Origin: Woeseiaceae bacterium
GTDB taxonomy: Bacteria > Pseudomonadota > Gammaproteobacteria > Steroidobacterales > Woeseiaceae
Assembly: GCA_013138675.1 (NCBI GenBank)
Contig: WTCH01000124.1
Coordinates: 1-11,963 of the forward strand
Direction: 5' to 3'
Length of the DNA: 11,963 nt
In this document: positions 1-6,436 of the stretch, piece after piece
How the letters are laid out: each line of letters starts with the position of its first letter
How positions within the stretch are numbered: position 1 is the stretch's first letter
Position numbers and translations under genes: made by a program
Notes under the pieces: model-generated
The model's database searches: none
What the model was told of the DNA's origin: nothing
What the model saw: the letters and a program-made list of their open reading frames with translations, nothing else

Positions 1-870
1 ATCGATGCGGCGCGAAGCGCCCTGCGCGACGGCGCGCAGGTGACACTGCTCTACCGCCGCAGCGAAGCCGAGATGCCTGCGAGTACCGCAGAGGTAGCCG
101 ACGCCCGTACGGAGGGTGTCGAGCTTCGATTCCTGGTCTCGCCGACCCGTATCGTCCGCGACGGCGACAAGCTAACGGGCATTGAGATCCAGCCGATGTG
201 CCTCGGCGAGCCCGATGCACAGGTGCGGCGGCGTCCATTACCTGGCAAAGGACAACAGCAAATACTCGCGGCAGACCGGGTCATCGTCGCAGTATCCCAG
301 GCACCCGACTGGCATGGTCTGGAGACTATCCTTAGCGACGGTAAATCGCTGCGCGCGGATCAGGACGGCAGGCTCGACAAAGGTATCTGGGCTGGTGGCG
401 ACGATCGCGGTGCAGGGTTAGCCGGCAGTGCCATCGCCCAGGGGCGACTCGCTGCCGAGTCGGCGCATGCCGAACTGCGCGGAGATGTGGCTCCCCACAC
501 GCAGGGACACAAGAAAGCGGTCCAAAGCGAGTGTGTACAACCCGATTACTATGCAGACCTACAACGAGGCGAGCGTCCCCGACTGCCAGAAAACCAGCGA
601 TTAACGAACCCGGACGCCGAAATCGATCAAACCATCGGCCCCGAGCAGGCCTACCGAGAGGCAACAAGGTGCATGTCCTGCGGGCTGTGCTTCGATTGCC
701 AGCAATGTTTCATGTATTGCAATGCGGCCGGGTTTACGCGCCTTGACGATACGAGGCCTGGCAACTATTTCGCACTAGCGCGCGAAGTGTGCGAGGGCTG
801 CGGCAAGTGCGTTGAGCTTTGTCCTTGCGGCTACCTGGAACTGCGCGACACGGAGGCAAGCCTCCTGTGA
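1..870 (+). CDS. FAD-dependent NAD(P)H oxidoreductase, GltD/DsrL-like, with C-terminal Fe-S region (5' partial)
   Basis: The frame is open from the first base, so the start lies upstream; 289 residues are visible. They begin inside a nucleotide-binding Rossmann fold (DAARSALRDGAQVTLLYRRS, residues 2-21, with the YRRS arginines typical of NADPH binding). A second dinucleotide-binding segment follows, with the GIWAGGD motif at 128-134 that closes the FAD fold in glutamate synthase small-subunit relatives. The C-terminus has a six-cysteine run (C224, C227, C230, C233, C236, C240) and a ferredoxin-like CEGCGKCVELCPC motif (C264-C276), so it should carry Fe-S clusters and pass electrons from NAD(P)H to a partner. 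This architecture resembles the C-terminal half of DsrL and other GltD-type electron-transfer flavoproteins. No other dsr gene is visible, so I do not name it DsrL. The family call is firm; the physiological acceptor is unknown. It overlaps the next gene by 4 bases. Confidence 0.85.
   Translation: MDAARSALRDGAQVTLLYRRSEAEMPASTAEVADARTEGVELRFLVSPTRIVRDGDKLTGIEIQPMCLGEPDAQVRRRPLPGKGQQQILAADRVIVAVSQAPDWHGLETILSDGKSLRADQDGRLDKGIWAGGDDRGAGLAGSAIAQGRLAAESAHAELRGDVAPHTQGHKKAVQSECVQPDYYADLQRGERPRLPENQRLTNPDAEIDQTIGPEQAYREATRCMSCGLCFDCQQCFMYCNAAGFTRLDDTRPGNYFALAREVCEGCGKCVELCPCGYLELRDTEASLL
852..865 (+). promoter_or_regulatory. Inverted repeat that sequesters the Shine-Dalgarno of the downstream gene
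   Basis: GGAGGC (852-857) is followed by AA and its exact complement GCCTCC (860-865). As RNA it folds to a five-pair stem, GGAGG with CCTCC, and a CAAG loop. The 5' arm is the only good ribosome binding site for the GTG start at 867 (spacing 10), and the stem lies within the last codons of the upstream oxidoreductase. Ribosomes finishing the upstream gene would open it. I see the repeat directly; its regulatory role is inference. Confidence 0.5.
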
Positions 871-1139
871 TTGATATTATTGTGCGGATGACGAGAGTCG
901 GTGTGCTGGTTTTCTGGATCGCGTTCGTGCTGAGTATCACTGGCATCATTCCGCCGCCCTACGACCTGGTCATTAACTGGATAGGAGTCTTCGTCCTTCT
1001 GATTCACTTCGCGGAATTCCTGCTTATCAAGTTCGGGTTCATCGAACTCGCCAGCGCCAAGGTGAGCTTCTTGAAGACGATGCTGTTCGGCCTGACCTAC
1101 TGGGCGCCGTTATTGAAACGGCCGGATCCTGCGGGATAG
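867..1139 (+). CDS. Small two-helix inner membrane protein, DUF1145 (YhhL)-like
   Basis: A 90-residue protein with two hydrophobic helices (about residues 11-28 and 34-55) joined by a short IIPPPYD turn, followed by a basic tail (KRPDPAG). Size, topology and the second-helix motif (LLIHFAEFLLIKFG) resemble the DUF1145 family, which includes E. coli YhhL; its function is unknown. I chose the GTG at 867 because GGAGG lies 10 bases upstream and the start overlaps the stop of the preceding gene as GTGA, a usual sign of translational coupling. An ATG at 888 is the alternative and would remove seven residues without touching the helices. The coupling suggests co-expression with the redox flavoprotein, but it could equally be simple operon packing. 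The gene converges on the DUF3307 gene with a 15-base gap. Confidence 0.7.
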   Translation: MIDIIVRMTRVGVLVFWIAFVLSITGIIPPPYDLVINWIGVFVLLIHFAEFLLIKFGFIELASAKVSFLKTMLFGLTYWAPLLKRPDPAG

Positions 1140-1154
1140 GTCAGGAGTGTTTCG

Positions 1155-1541
1155 TCATCCGATGAAGTACAGCGCCAGACCGTTGGTCACCACGTGCATG
1201 ATGTTATCGACAATGATCAGGAGCCAGCCTGACAGCCAGGGCGGTGTATCCGGATGAAACCCGGTTTGCCGGCATTCGCTCCACGGCGCACTTCCGGGCC
1301 ACGGGCGATTCTTGGCCCAGGTGACATAGCGCGCAAGATGCCAGCGATCGATGACGAAATGGGTGCCCGCGATAACTGCGAGCGTATACGGATTTTGTGT
1401 CAGGAAAAGAAACGGCAGGACGTACGTCAGGCAATGTACGAGAGCCGGCAACGAGCGTTTCGTTTTTTCCGTTGCCATCCATTCGCTTTGCAGTACGTAA
1501 TCGCCGACTGCGTGGGCGATTAGTTGGTCAACTGTGAACAT
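1155..1541 (-). CDS. DUF3307 family membrane protein
   Basis: A 128-residue integral membrane protein. It has the DUF3307 layout: an N-terminal H-x3-D segment (H10, D14, then VLQSEWMATEKT), a hydrophobic stretch at about 33-62 containing H36, the THFVIDRW motif (H61, D65, R66), and a C-terminal helix with D112 and H116 (about 103-127). The spaced His and Asp residues next to membrane segments look like a metal or catalytic site, but the family has no established function as far as I know. The ATG at 1541 is preceded only by a weak GGA. The gene is divergent from the cyclase-like gene, with 64 bases between the two starts, and converges on the small membrane protein. Confidence 0.8.
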   Translation of the reverse strand: MFTVDQLIAHAVGDYVLQSEWMATEKTKRSLPALVHCLTYVLPFLFLTQNPYTLAVIAGTHFVIDRWHLARYVTWAKNRPWPGSAPWSECRQTGFHPDTPPWLSGWLLIIVDNIMHVVTNGLALYFIG

Positions 1542-1605
1542 CGGCGGAATCCAGGAGCATAATCAGCGGTATGGTCAGTATAGACAATCAAAGGACTACC
1601 CCACC
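1542..1605. promoter_or_regulatory. Short divergent intergenic region between DUF3307 and cyclase-like genes
   Basis: This 64-base gap must hold both promoters unless they lie inside the coding regions. On the - strand TATACT (plus-strand AGTATA, 1577-1582) is a good -10 box about 36 bases from the DUF3307 start, but I find no matching -35 box. For the + strand gene, AAGGA at 1591-1595 is a reasonable ribosome binding site for the ATG at 1606. AGGAG at 1553-1557 precedes a 12-codon frame (1571-1609) whose TGA overlaps the cyclase ATG. Confidence 0.3.
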
Positions 1606-2253
1606 ATGACTAACGACTTTCCCTATGAATTTCTGGATGATGCTGCAGGTCTGTCACAGTATCGCGGCTGGAGCGAAGACGTCTATCGCGATTTCCTGGA
1701 CCTCCGTCGCGGAACAATGGCGGTCGGAGACTTTCATAGTAAGTACACGCACCGGCGAGCTATCTTGTCACTCGATATGACAGGGCTTACATCGAGCGCG
1801 ATGAAGATCGGCGAGATCGAAAGCTTGTTGCGAATCGTCGACGCACAACGAGTTTGCATCCCGGTGTTACGTGATTTCGGCGCGGAGCTGGTGCGTTGTT
1901 TCGCCGATGACGTCGTCGCATTATTTGAAAAACCGAACAATGCGCTCGATGCCGCCTTCGAAATCCACAGTCGAGTCGATCAGTTTAATCGGTCAAAACT
2001 TGCCTCGGCTCACCCAACGAAATGCTGCATCGGTATTGGCTACGGAGACGTGTATGCGATCGGTCCGAACCTCGCCCAGGGTGATGAAATGAATCGCGCC
2101 TCGAAGCTCGGTGAGGATATCGCACGAGCCAACGAGACCTTAGTGACCGAGCGGACGTTTGAGGCGCTTAAGAAGCGCCCTGATATCCATTTCGACAAAC
2201 AGCACAGCGATGATCAGTTGTTCCTGTTCTATAGGGCGCTACCGACCATCTGA
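1606..2253 (+). CDS. Class III adenylate/guanylate cyclase-like protein, atypical active site
   Basis: A 215-residue protein whose residues 52-190 follow the class III nucleotidyl cyclase fold. SLDMTG (first metal Asp, D57) is followed by a helix, then ELVRCFADDVVALF (second metal Asp, D101 or D102), IGIGYGDVYAIG at 142-153, and GDEMNRASKLGEDIARANETLVT at 159-181, which matches the usual dimer-arm and transition-state segment. Several key positions deviate: the lysine that normally selects adenine is Arg97, the usual glycine before the second Asp is Ala100, and the transition-state Arg is Lys167, while the partner Asn163 is kept. It may be an active cyclase with altered specificity or a degenerate sensor. 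There is no sensor or membrane domain; residues 1-50 are unassigned. I chose ATG 1606 (AAGGA at spacing 10) over the GTG at 1534, which would overlap the divergent gene. The stop is 25 bases before the phosphatase start, so the two may be cotranscribed. Confidence 0.75.
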   Translation: MTNDFPYEFLDDAAGLSQYRGWSEDVYRDFLDLRRGTMAVGDFHSKYTHRRAILSLDMTGLTSSAMKIGEIESLLRIVDAQRVCIPVLRDFGAELVRCFADDVVALFEKPNNALDAAFEIHSRVDQFNRSKLASAHPTKCCIGIGYGDVYAIGPNLAQGDEMNRASKLGEDIARANETLVTERTFEALKKRPDIHFDKQHSDDQLFLFYRALPTI

Positions 2254-2271
2254 GAAAACCGCCATTGAAGG
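2241..2271 (+). repeat. Direct repeat copy A, upstream of the phosphatase gene
   Basis: This 31-base segment matches 3860-3890 at 27 of 31 positions without gaps, including an identical core TCTGAGAAAACCGCC (2249-2263). It covers the last codons of the cyclase-like gene, its TGA stop, and most of the ribosome binding site of the phosphatase. The sequences outside the 31 bases do not match those around copy B. Confidence 0.7.
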
Positions 2272-2278
2272 AACAATC

Positions 2279-3796
2279 GTGACAACACGTACTTCGAAGA
2301 AAATCGCCCCACTGCTACTCAGTATTATGCTGCTCGCCGCATGCGGTCCGGCACAGGACACGGAACAACCCCGGGCCGGGACTCCCAACGTCATTCTCTT
2401 CGTCGGTGACGGTTTCGGCGCAACTCAGATGTCGCTCGGCATCCAGTACGCGCGCCTTGTCGGGCAGCGCGAGCTCAACATCGAGTCACTCATGGGCGAT
2501 GGCAATACCGGCTACTCGCTGACGCTGCCGTTCGAGAATATCGTCATCGACTCCGCAGCCTCTGCGGCGCAGATGGCAACCGGTCAATTAGTCCGTAACG
2601 ACATGCTGGGTATCGATCCTGACGGATACCCGATTGAATCAATCCTGGAGTGGGCTCACAAACGCGGCCTCGGCACCGGGCTCGTTACGAATATGCGTAT
2701 CACCCACGCGACGCCTGCCGCATTCGCTGTTCATCAAAGCTCGCGCTACAACAGCGAGCAGGCGCTAATGGATGACCTCCTGGGCGAGGGTGATGTCGAC
2801 GTCCTTCTTGGTGGAGGCGCACGGGCCCTGGTACCTGCCGGGTCGTGGGTCTCAGAGGCACTGCCGGGCATTCCGGAAGACCTGGATGGTGAATCCAATC
2901 GTGAGGACGCGTTAAACCGGATCGAGGACTTGGCGAACCAGGGCTATGAGATCGTTTCCGATGCCCAGTCATTGCAAGCCGCTGCAAGTCATGCAACGAA
3001 ACTCATCGGCATGTTCTCGGCCAGCCACCTGCCGTATGTCATCGACCGTCCGCACATGAATGTCTCGAGTGTTCCGACGCTGGCCGAGATGACGAGTGCG
3101 GCGCTCAACATCCTGTCGCGACGCGATGAAGGGTTTTTCATGCTCGTGGAAGGAGGAAGCATCGACTTCGGCGGGCATGCAAACGACGCAGGCACCATGC
3201 TGCAGGAAATCCTGGAGTTCGATGAAGCCGTGGGCAGGGGCCTGAAATTTCAGCAAAGTCATCCGGACACCCTCGTTATTGTGACAGGGGATCACGGTAC
3301 CGGCGGATTTTCGTTCACCGATGCTGACTTTGGCCCGGTTCCGGATGTGCCGCTCGAAAGTGGAATTATTTACAACCCAGATTTCGGGTATCCAACCAAA
3401 GAACACCTCGAAATATTGTTCCGGCAAAGTGCGTCCTACTCCTACATCCTGGAGCAGGCCAGCATGGATCCGGAAAAACTCGTTGAACTTGTTCTTGCGC
3501 ACACTGGCCTCGAGATGACATTGGATGAGGCCAAAGAAGCGCTGGTCCGAGGCGAAGACGGGCTCCCCGGGACGGAGGACTTTCGTCGTTATCACCCTGA
3601 CCCCGACGACGGCGCCTCTGCACTGCTCGGGCTTGCTCTTGCCCGGCATTCGTTTGTTGTGTGGTCGACGGGAGAGCACACGAGTGACCCCGTGCCGACC
3701 TACGGGCGAGGACCGGGCGCTGAGAAACTGAGGGGGATCTACCCGAACACGCACATTTACTCCGTAATGCGTGACACGTTAGAGCGGCGCAATTAG
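2279..3796 (+). CDS. phoA: Alkaline phosphatase, PhoA family, predicted lipoprotein
   Basis: A 505-residue phosphomonoesterase that releases phosphate from organic phosphate esters outside the cytoplasm. The N-terminus is basic (TTRTSKK), then hydrophobic, ending in a lipobox LAAC with Cys22, so it is probably a membrane-anchored lipoprotein, unlike soluble periplasmic E. coli PhoA. Active-site elements appear in family order: NVILFVGDGFG with metal ligand D44, nucleophile S92 in DSAASA, HATPAA (H143, T145), E291 with D296 and H300 in EGGSIDFGGH, D338-H339 in GDHGTGG, and H467 near the C-terminus. His143 stands where E. coli has Asp153, as in animal enzymes, and Phe297 stands where E. coli has Lys328, so the magnesium site differs from the E. 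coli type. The GTG at 2279 is chosen because GAAGGA (2267-2272) lies 6 bases upstream and the signal sequence starts there. No Pho box is visible, and a short direct repeat lies on each side of the gene. Confidence 0.92.
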   Translation: MTTRTSKKIAPLLLSIMLLAACGPAQDTEQPRAGTPNVILFVGDGFGATQMSLGIQYARLVGQRELNIESLMGDGNTGYSLTLPFENIVIDSAASAAQMATGQLVRNDMLGIDPDGYPIESILEWAHKRGLGTGLVTNMRITHATPAAFAVHQSSRYNSEQALMDDLLGEGDVDVLLGGGARALVPAGSWVSEALPGIPEDLDGESNREDALNRIEDLANQGYEIVSDAQSLQAAASHATKLIGMFSASHLPYVIDRPHMNVSSVPTLAEMTSAALNILSRRDEGFFMLVEGGSIDFGGHANDAGTMLQEILEFDEAVGRGLKFQQSHPDTLVIVTGDHGTGGFSFTDADFGPVPDVPLESGIIYNPDFGYPTKEHLEILFRQSASYSYILEQASMDPEKLVELVLAHTGLEMTLDEAKEALVRGEDGLPGTEDFRRYHPDPDDGASALLGLALARHSFVVWSTGEHTSDPVPTYGRGPGAEKLRGIYPNTHIYSVMRDTLERRN

Positions 3797-3891
3797 AACA
3801 AGCCACCATCTGTTCGAGCGTCAGACCAACGCCTGATGTCGCACCGCATCCGGGACCTGACCGACCGTCTGAGAAAACCGCCGCTTAAGGC
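3797..3891. other. Convergent intergenic region containing repeat copy B
   Basis: These 95 bases separate the phosphatase stop from the stop of the oppositely transcribed aminotransferase. A weak stem (CGTCAG with CTGATG, about 3820-3836, one G-T pair) has no T-tract, so I do not call a terminator. A second weak stem (GTCTGAG 3867-3873 with CTTAGAC 3891-3897) has a 17-base loop and reaches the aminotransferase stop codon. Otherwise only the repeat described separately is visible. Confidence 0.4.
3860..3890 (+). repeat. Direct repeat copy B, downstream of the phosphatase gene
   Basis: This is the partner of copy A at 2241-2271, in the same orientation, with mismatches at four positions. It is not part of any gene and ends two bases before the aminotransferase stop codon. 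The two copies enclose exactly one gene, the phosphatase. Confidence 0.7.
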
Positions 3892-5199
3892 TTAGACCTG
3901 CAAAGCACGCTCGATTAGCGGCTTGTAACGATCGGCGAAATTCTCCAGGGCAACGCGCGCCTTTGAAAGATGGGAGTCGTTCATGGGCAGCGACAGGAAA
4001 AGATCGCCGCGACTGCAGAGCAGTATGCCGTCGAGAAGCAGCTCCATGTGCAGAAGCGGGCGCAGGGAACGGCATCCGGTGGTGATGTCGGACGGTCTTT
4101 TCGTCGGTTCGCTCGAAAAGTGAATCGCGATCATGGAGCCCATTCCATTGGCATACATCGGCACGGCTTTCGATGCGAATATATCGTTAAGAGAGAGCCG
4201 AAATGCCTCGGACCATTCGAGAAATTCCGCAGCACGCTGCGGCGTGTAAATCTTGCCCAAAGCAGCGCAGCCGGCGGCCATGGAACAAACATTGTTGTTG
4301 AAAGTGCCGGCGTGAGCGAGGCTACCATCCAGTTTCGGATTGAAGTGCGCCATGACGTCAGCACTGCCGCCAAACGCGCCCGTCGGAAGCCCCCCACCGA
4401 TGAATTTGCCCAAGGTCGTCATATCGGGGTCGATACCCAGCATTCCCTGCGTCCCCGCCGGTCCGAGACGGGCCGTCTTAACTTCATCGAAAATAAGCAT
4501 GGCACCGATCTCTTTGGTCATTCGTCGCAGCATTTGCAGGAATTTTCGATTGCCCTGGATATTTCCACCGGCACCCAGGATCGGTTCGATAATTACGGCA
4601 GCAAGTTCTTCGCCTTCGCTGCGGATCAATTCGGCGGTGCCCTCGATGTCGTTGTAGTCCGCAAGTACAAATTCGTACGGCACGTTAAGTGCGCAGCGGC
4701 CGCCAAGGAATTTTATGATTCCGCCGTGGTAGGCATCATTAAAAGCAAGCAGCTTGTTACGCCCGGTTACGACTCGCGCCGTGGCCAATGCCATGATATT
4801 GGCTTCAGTTCCTGAATTACAGAACCTGACCTGCTCAAGAGACGGGAAGCGCTCGCACAACAATCTCGCGAGCTCTCGTTCGTAAGCGGTCGGCGCGCCC
4901 ATGGCGACACCGGCGTCGAGCGCTTCGTGTATCGCCGCCTTGATGATTTCATCGGAATGACCGAACAGCCCAGCGGAATACTCGCCCACCATGTCGATGT
5001 ACCGATGACCGTCCAGGTCCGTTAGCTCAGCCCCGTCCCCTCGGACCATCGTCAGCGGGAAAGGCTCATAATGAAGAACTGTTCGCGTATTACCTCCGGG
5101 CAAATAGCGTGCCGCGCTTTCATCCGCAGCTTGGCTCAGAGGGTTTGCGGACGCGTAGCGCAAGCGAGCGTCTTCAATTGCATGATTGATTGCTTCCAT
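3892..5199 (-). CDS. Class III PLP aminotransferase, beta-amino acid (beta-phenylalanine) transaminase type
   Basis: A 435-residue fold-type I, class III aminotransferase, usual length. PLP-site features: SGTEAN (129-134), AYHGG (156-160), FDEV with D238 for the pyridine nitrogen, and Schiff-base Lys265 in TTLGKFIGGG. From memory, the N-terminus (ARYLPGGNTRTVL, then PFPLTMVRGDGAELTDLDGH) and the FNNNVCSMAAG segment closely follow the Variovorax beta-phenylalanine aminotransferase. That enzyme binds the substrate carboxylate with Arg41 and Arg398; Arg39 and Arg397 occupy the same places here. It is therefore more likely a beta-amino acid:2-oxo acid transaminase than glutamate-1-semialdehyde aminomutase, the usual automatic label for this group. 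Next to a 2,3-aminomutase and 3-oxoadipate enzymes, 3-aminoadipate to 3-oxoadipate is the expected reaction (inference). It is the last gene of the unit, 9 bases after pcaF; the ribosome binding site is weak. Confidence 0.85.
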   Translation of the reverse strand: MEAINHAIEDARLRYASANPLSQAADESAARYLPGGNTRTVLHYEPFPLTMVRGDGAELTDLDGHRYIDMVGEYSAGLFGHSDEIIKAAIHEALDAGVAMGAPTAYERELARLLCERFPSLEQVRFCNSGTEANIMALATARVVTGRNKLLAFNDAYHGGIIKFLGGRCALNVPYEFVLADYNDIEGTAELIRSEGEELAAVIIEPILGAGGNIQGNRKFLQMLRRMTKEIGAMLIFDEVKTARLGPAGTQGMLGIDPDMTTLGKFIGGGLPTGAFGGSADVMAHFNPKLDGSLAHAGTFNNNVCSMAAGCAALGKIYTPQRAAEFLEWSEAFRLSLNDIFASKAVPMYANGMGSMIAIHFSSEPTKRPSDITTGCRSLRPLLHMELLLDGILLCSRGDLFLSLPMNDSHLSKARVALENFADRYKPLIERALQV

Positions 5200-5208
5200 T
5201 TTTCTTGC

Positions 5209-6411
5209 CTACGTTAGTGACTCAAGGACCAAGGCAATACCCTGGCCAACGCCGATGCACATCGTACAAAGCGCCAGCTTGCCCCCGCCCCGCTGAAGTT
5301 GATCAAGGGCCGTTATCGCGAGCCGCGCGCCACTCATTCCCAGCGGATGGCCCAACGCGATCGCGCCGCCTCGAGCATTGATTCTCGGATCGTCATCGGC
5401 CAGCCCCAGTTGCCTGGTGCAAGCGAGTGCCTGGACGGAAAAGGCTTCGTTGATCTCGAGTACATCAAAGTTATCCAGGCTCATGCCCAAACGATCCAGT
5501 AATTTGTTGGTTGCCGGAACCGGCCCGATGCCCATGGTCCGTGGCGGCACACCGGCAACAGCCATGCCCAGAACACGTGCCAGGGGTTCGAGGTTGTGGC
5601 GTTTGGCGCCGGCTTCCGATGCAAGCAACAAGGCCGCCGCGCCGTCGTTGATACCGGAGGCGTTGCCTGCGGTGACAGTGCCCTTAGGAAACAGTGGTTT
5701 CAGCTGTGCGAGTTTCGATAGTGAAGTCTCGCGCGGATGCTCATCCGTATCGACCAGCAAAGGGTCCTTCTTGCGCTGCGGAACACTGACCGGGGTAATC
5801 TCCCCGGCAAGGCGGCCATCCTGTTGAGCTGCCGCCGCTTTCTCCTGGCTCCACAGCGCGAATTGGTCCTGGTCCTCGCGGCTGATCGATAGCTCATTGG
5901 CGAGGTTCTCCGCCGTCTGCGGCATGACGTCCGTGCCGTACTGCGCTTCCATTTGTTTGTTGACGAACCGCCACCCCATGGTGGTGTCGTACATTTTCGG
6001 TGTGCGTCCGAAAGCAGTTTCGGCTTTGCCGATGACAAATGGCGAGCGCGACATACTCTCGACCCCACCGGCGATCATCAAATCGCCCTCACCCGACCTT
6101 ATCGCGTTGGCACAACTGCCTACGGCGTTTAGCCCCGAACCGCACAAGCGGTTGATCGTGCAGGCCGGCACGTCCTGCGGCAGGCCGGCCAGTAGGCTGC
6201 TCATGCGTGCAACGTTGCGATTGTCTTCACCGGCCTGGTTCGCGCAACCGAGCATCACGTCATCCACGGTGGCCCAGTCGATACCCGGACTACGTTCGAT
6301 CAGTGCAGCAATCGGTATCGCACCGAGGTCATCGGTTCGAACAGAGGAGAGGCTTCCACCGTAACGTCCAACGGGCGTCCGGATGCCATCGATCAAGAAT
6401 GCGTCGGTCAT
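5209..6411 (-). CDS. pcaF: 3-oxoadipyl-CoA thiolase (acetyl-CoA C-acyltransferase)
   Basis: A 400-residue thiolase that cleaves 3-oxoadipyl-CoA with CoA to succinyl-CoA and acetyl-CoA. The sequence is close to E. coli PaaJ and Pseudomonas PcaF throughout: FLIDGIRTPVGRYGG near the start, LGCANQAGEDNRNVARM, nucleophile Cys90 in TINRLCGSGL, GGVESMSRSPFV, NEAF (321-324), His355 in GGAIALGHPLGMSG and the second catalytic Cys385 in LCTMCIGVGQG. The dicarboxyl-type signature GEDNRNVAR separates this group from biosynthetic acetoacetyl-CoA thiolases. ATG 6411 is chosen because GAGGA lies about 8 bases upstream and the product has exactly the family length; an in-frame start at 6462 would add 17 unlike residues and overlap pcaJ. 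It lies 25 bases after pcaJ, within the catabolic unit. Confidence 0.95.
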   Translation of the reverse strand: MTDAFLIDGIRTPVGRYGGSLSSVRTDDLGAIPIAALIERSPGIDWATVDDVMLGCANQAGEDNRNVARMSSLLAGLPQDVPACTINRLCGSGLNAVGSCANAIRSGEGDLMIAGGVESMSRSPFVIGKAETAFGRTPKMYDTTMGWRFVNKQMEAQYGTDVMPQTAENLANELSISREDQDQFALWSQEKAAAAQQDGRLAGEITPVSVPQRKKDPLLVDTDEHPRETSLSKLAQLKPLFPKGTVTAGNASGINDGAAALLLASEAGAKRHNLEPLARVLGMAVAGVPPRTMGIGPVPATNKLLDRLGMSLDNFDVLEINEAFSVQALACTRQLGLADDDPRINARGGAIALGHPLGMSGARLAITALDQLQRGGGKLALCTMCIGVGQGIALVLESLT

Positions 6412-6436
6412 TTTTTCTGTCCTCAACTTCGCGTGG

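Noticed and set aside
1..870. Calling the first gene dsrL and the organism a sulfur oxidiser
   Set aside because: Only the C-terminal half is visible and no other dsr gene is in the window; GltD-type flavoproteins with similar Fe-S tails serve many pathways.
2969..3754. Long open frame of 261 codons on the - strand opposite the alkaline phosphatase
   Set aside because: The + strand frame matches the phosphatase family over its full length with all active-site residues; the opposite frame shows no recognisable domain and is a shadow.
3797..3891. Bidirectional terminator between the phosphatase and aminotransferase genes
   Set aside because: Only weak stems with mismatched pairs or long loops are visible, and none is followed by a run of T on either strand.
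3970..4815. Open frame of 281 codons on the + strand opposite the aminotransferase
   Set aside because: The - strand frame is a full-length class III aminotransferase with every PLP motif; the + strand frame has no family features.
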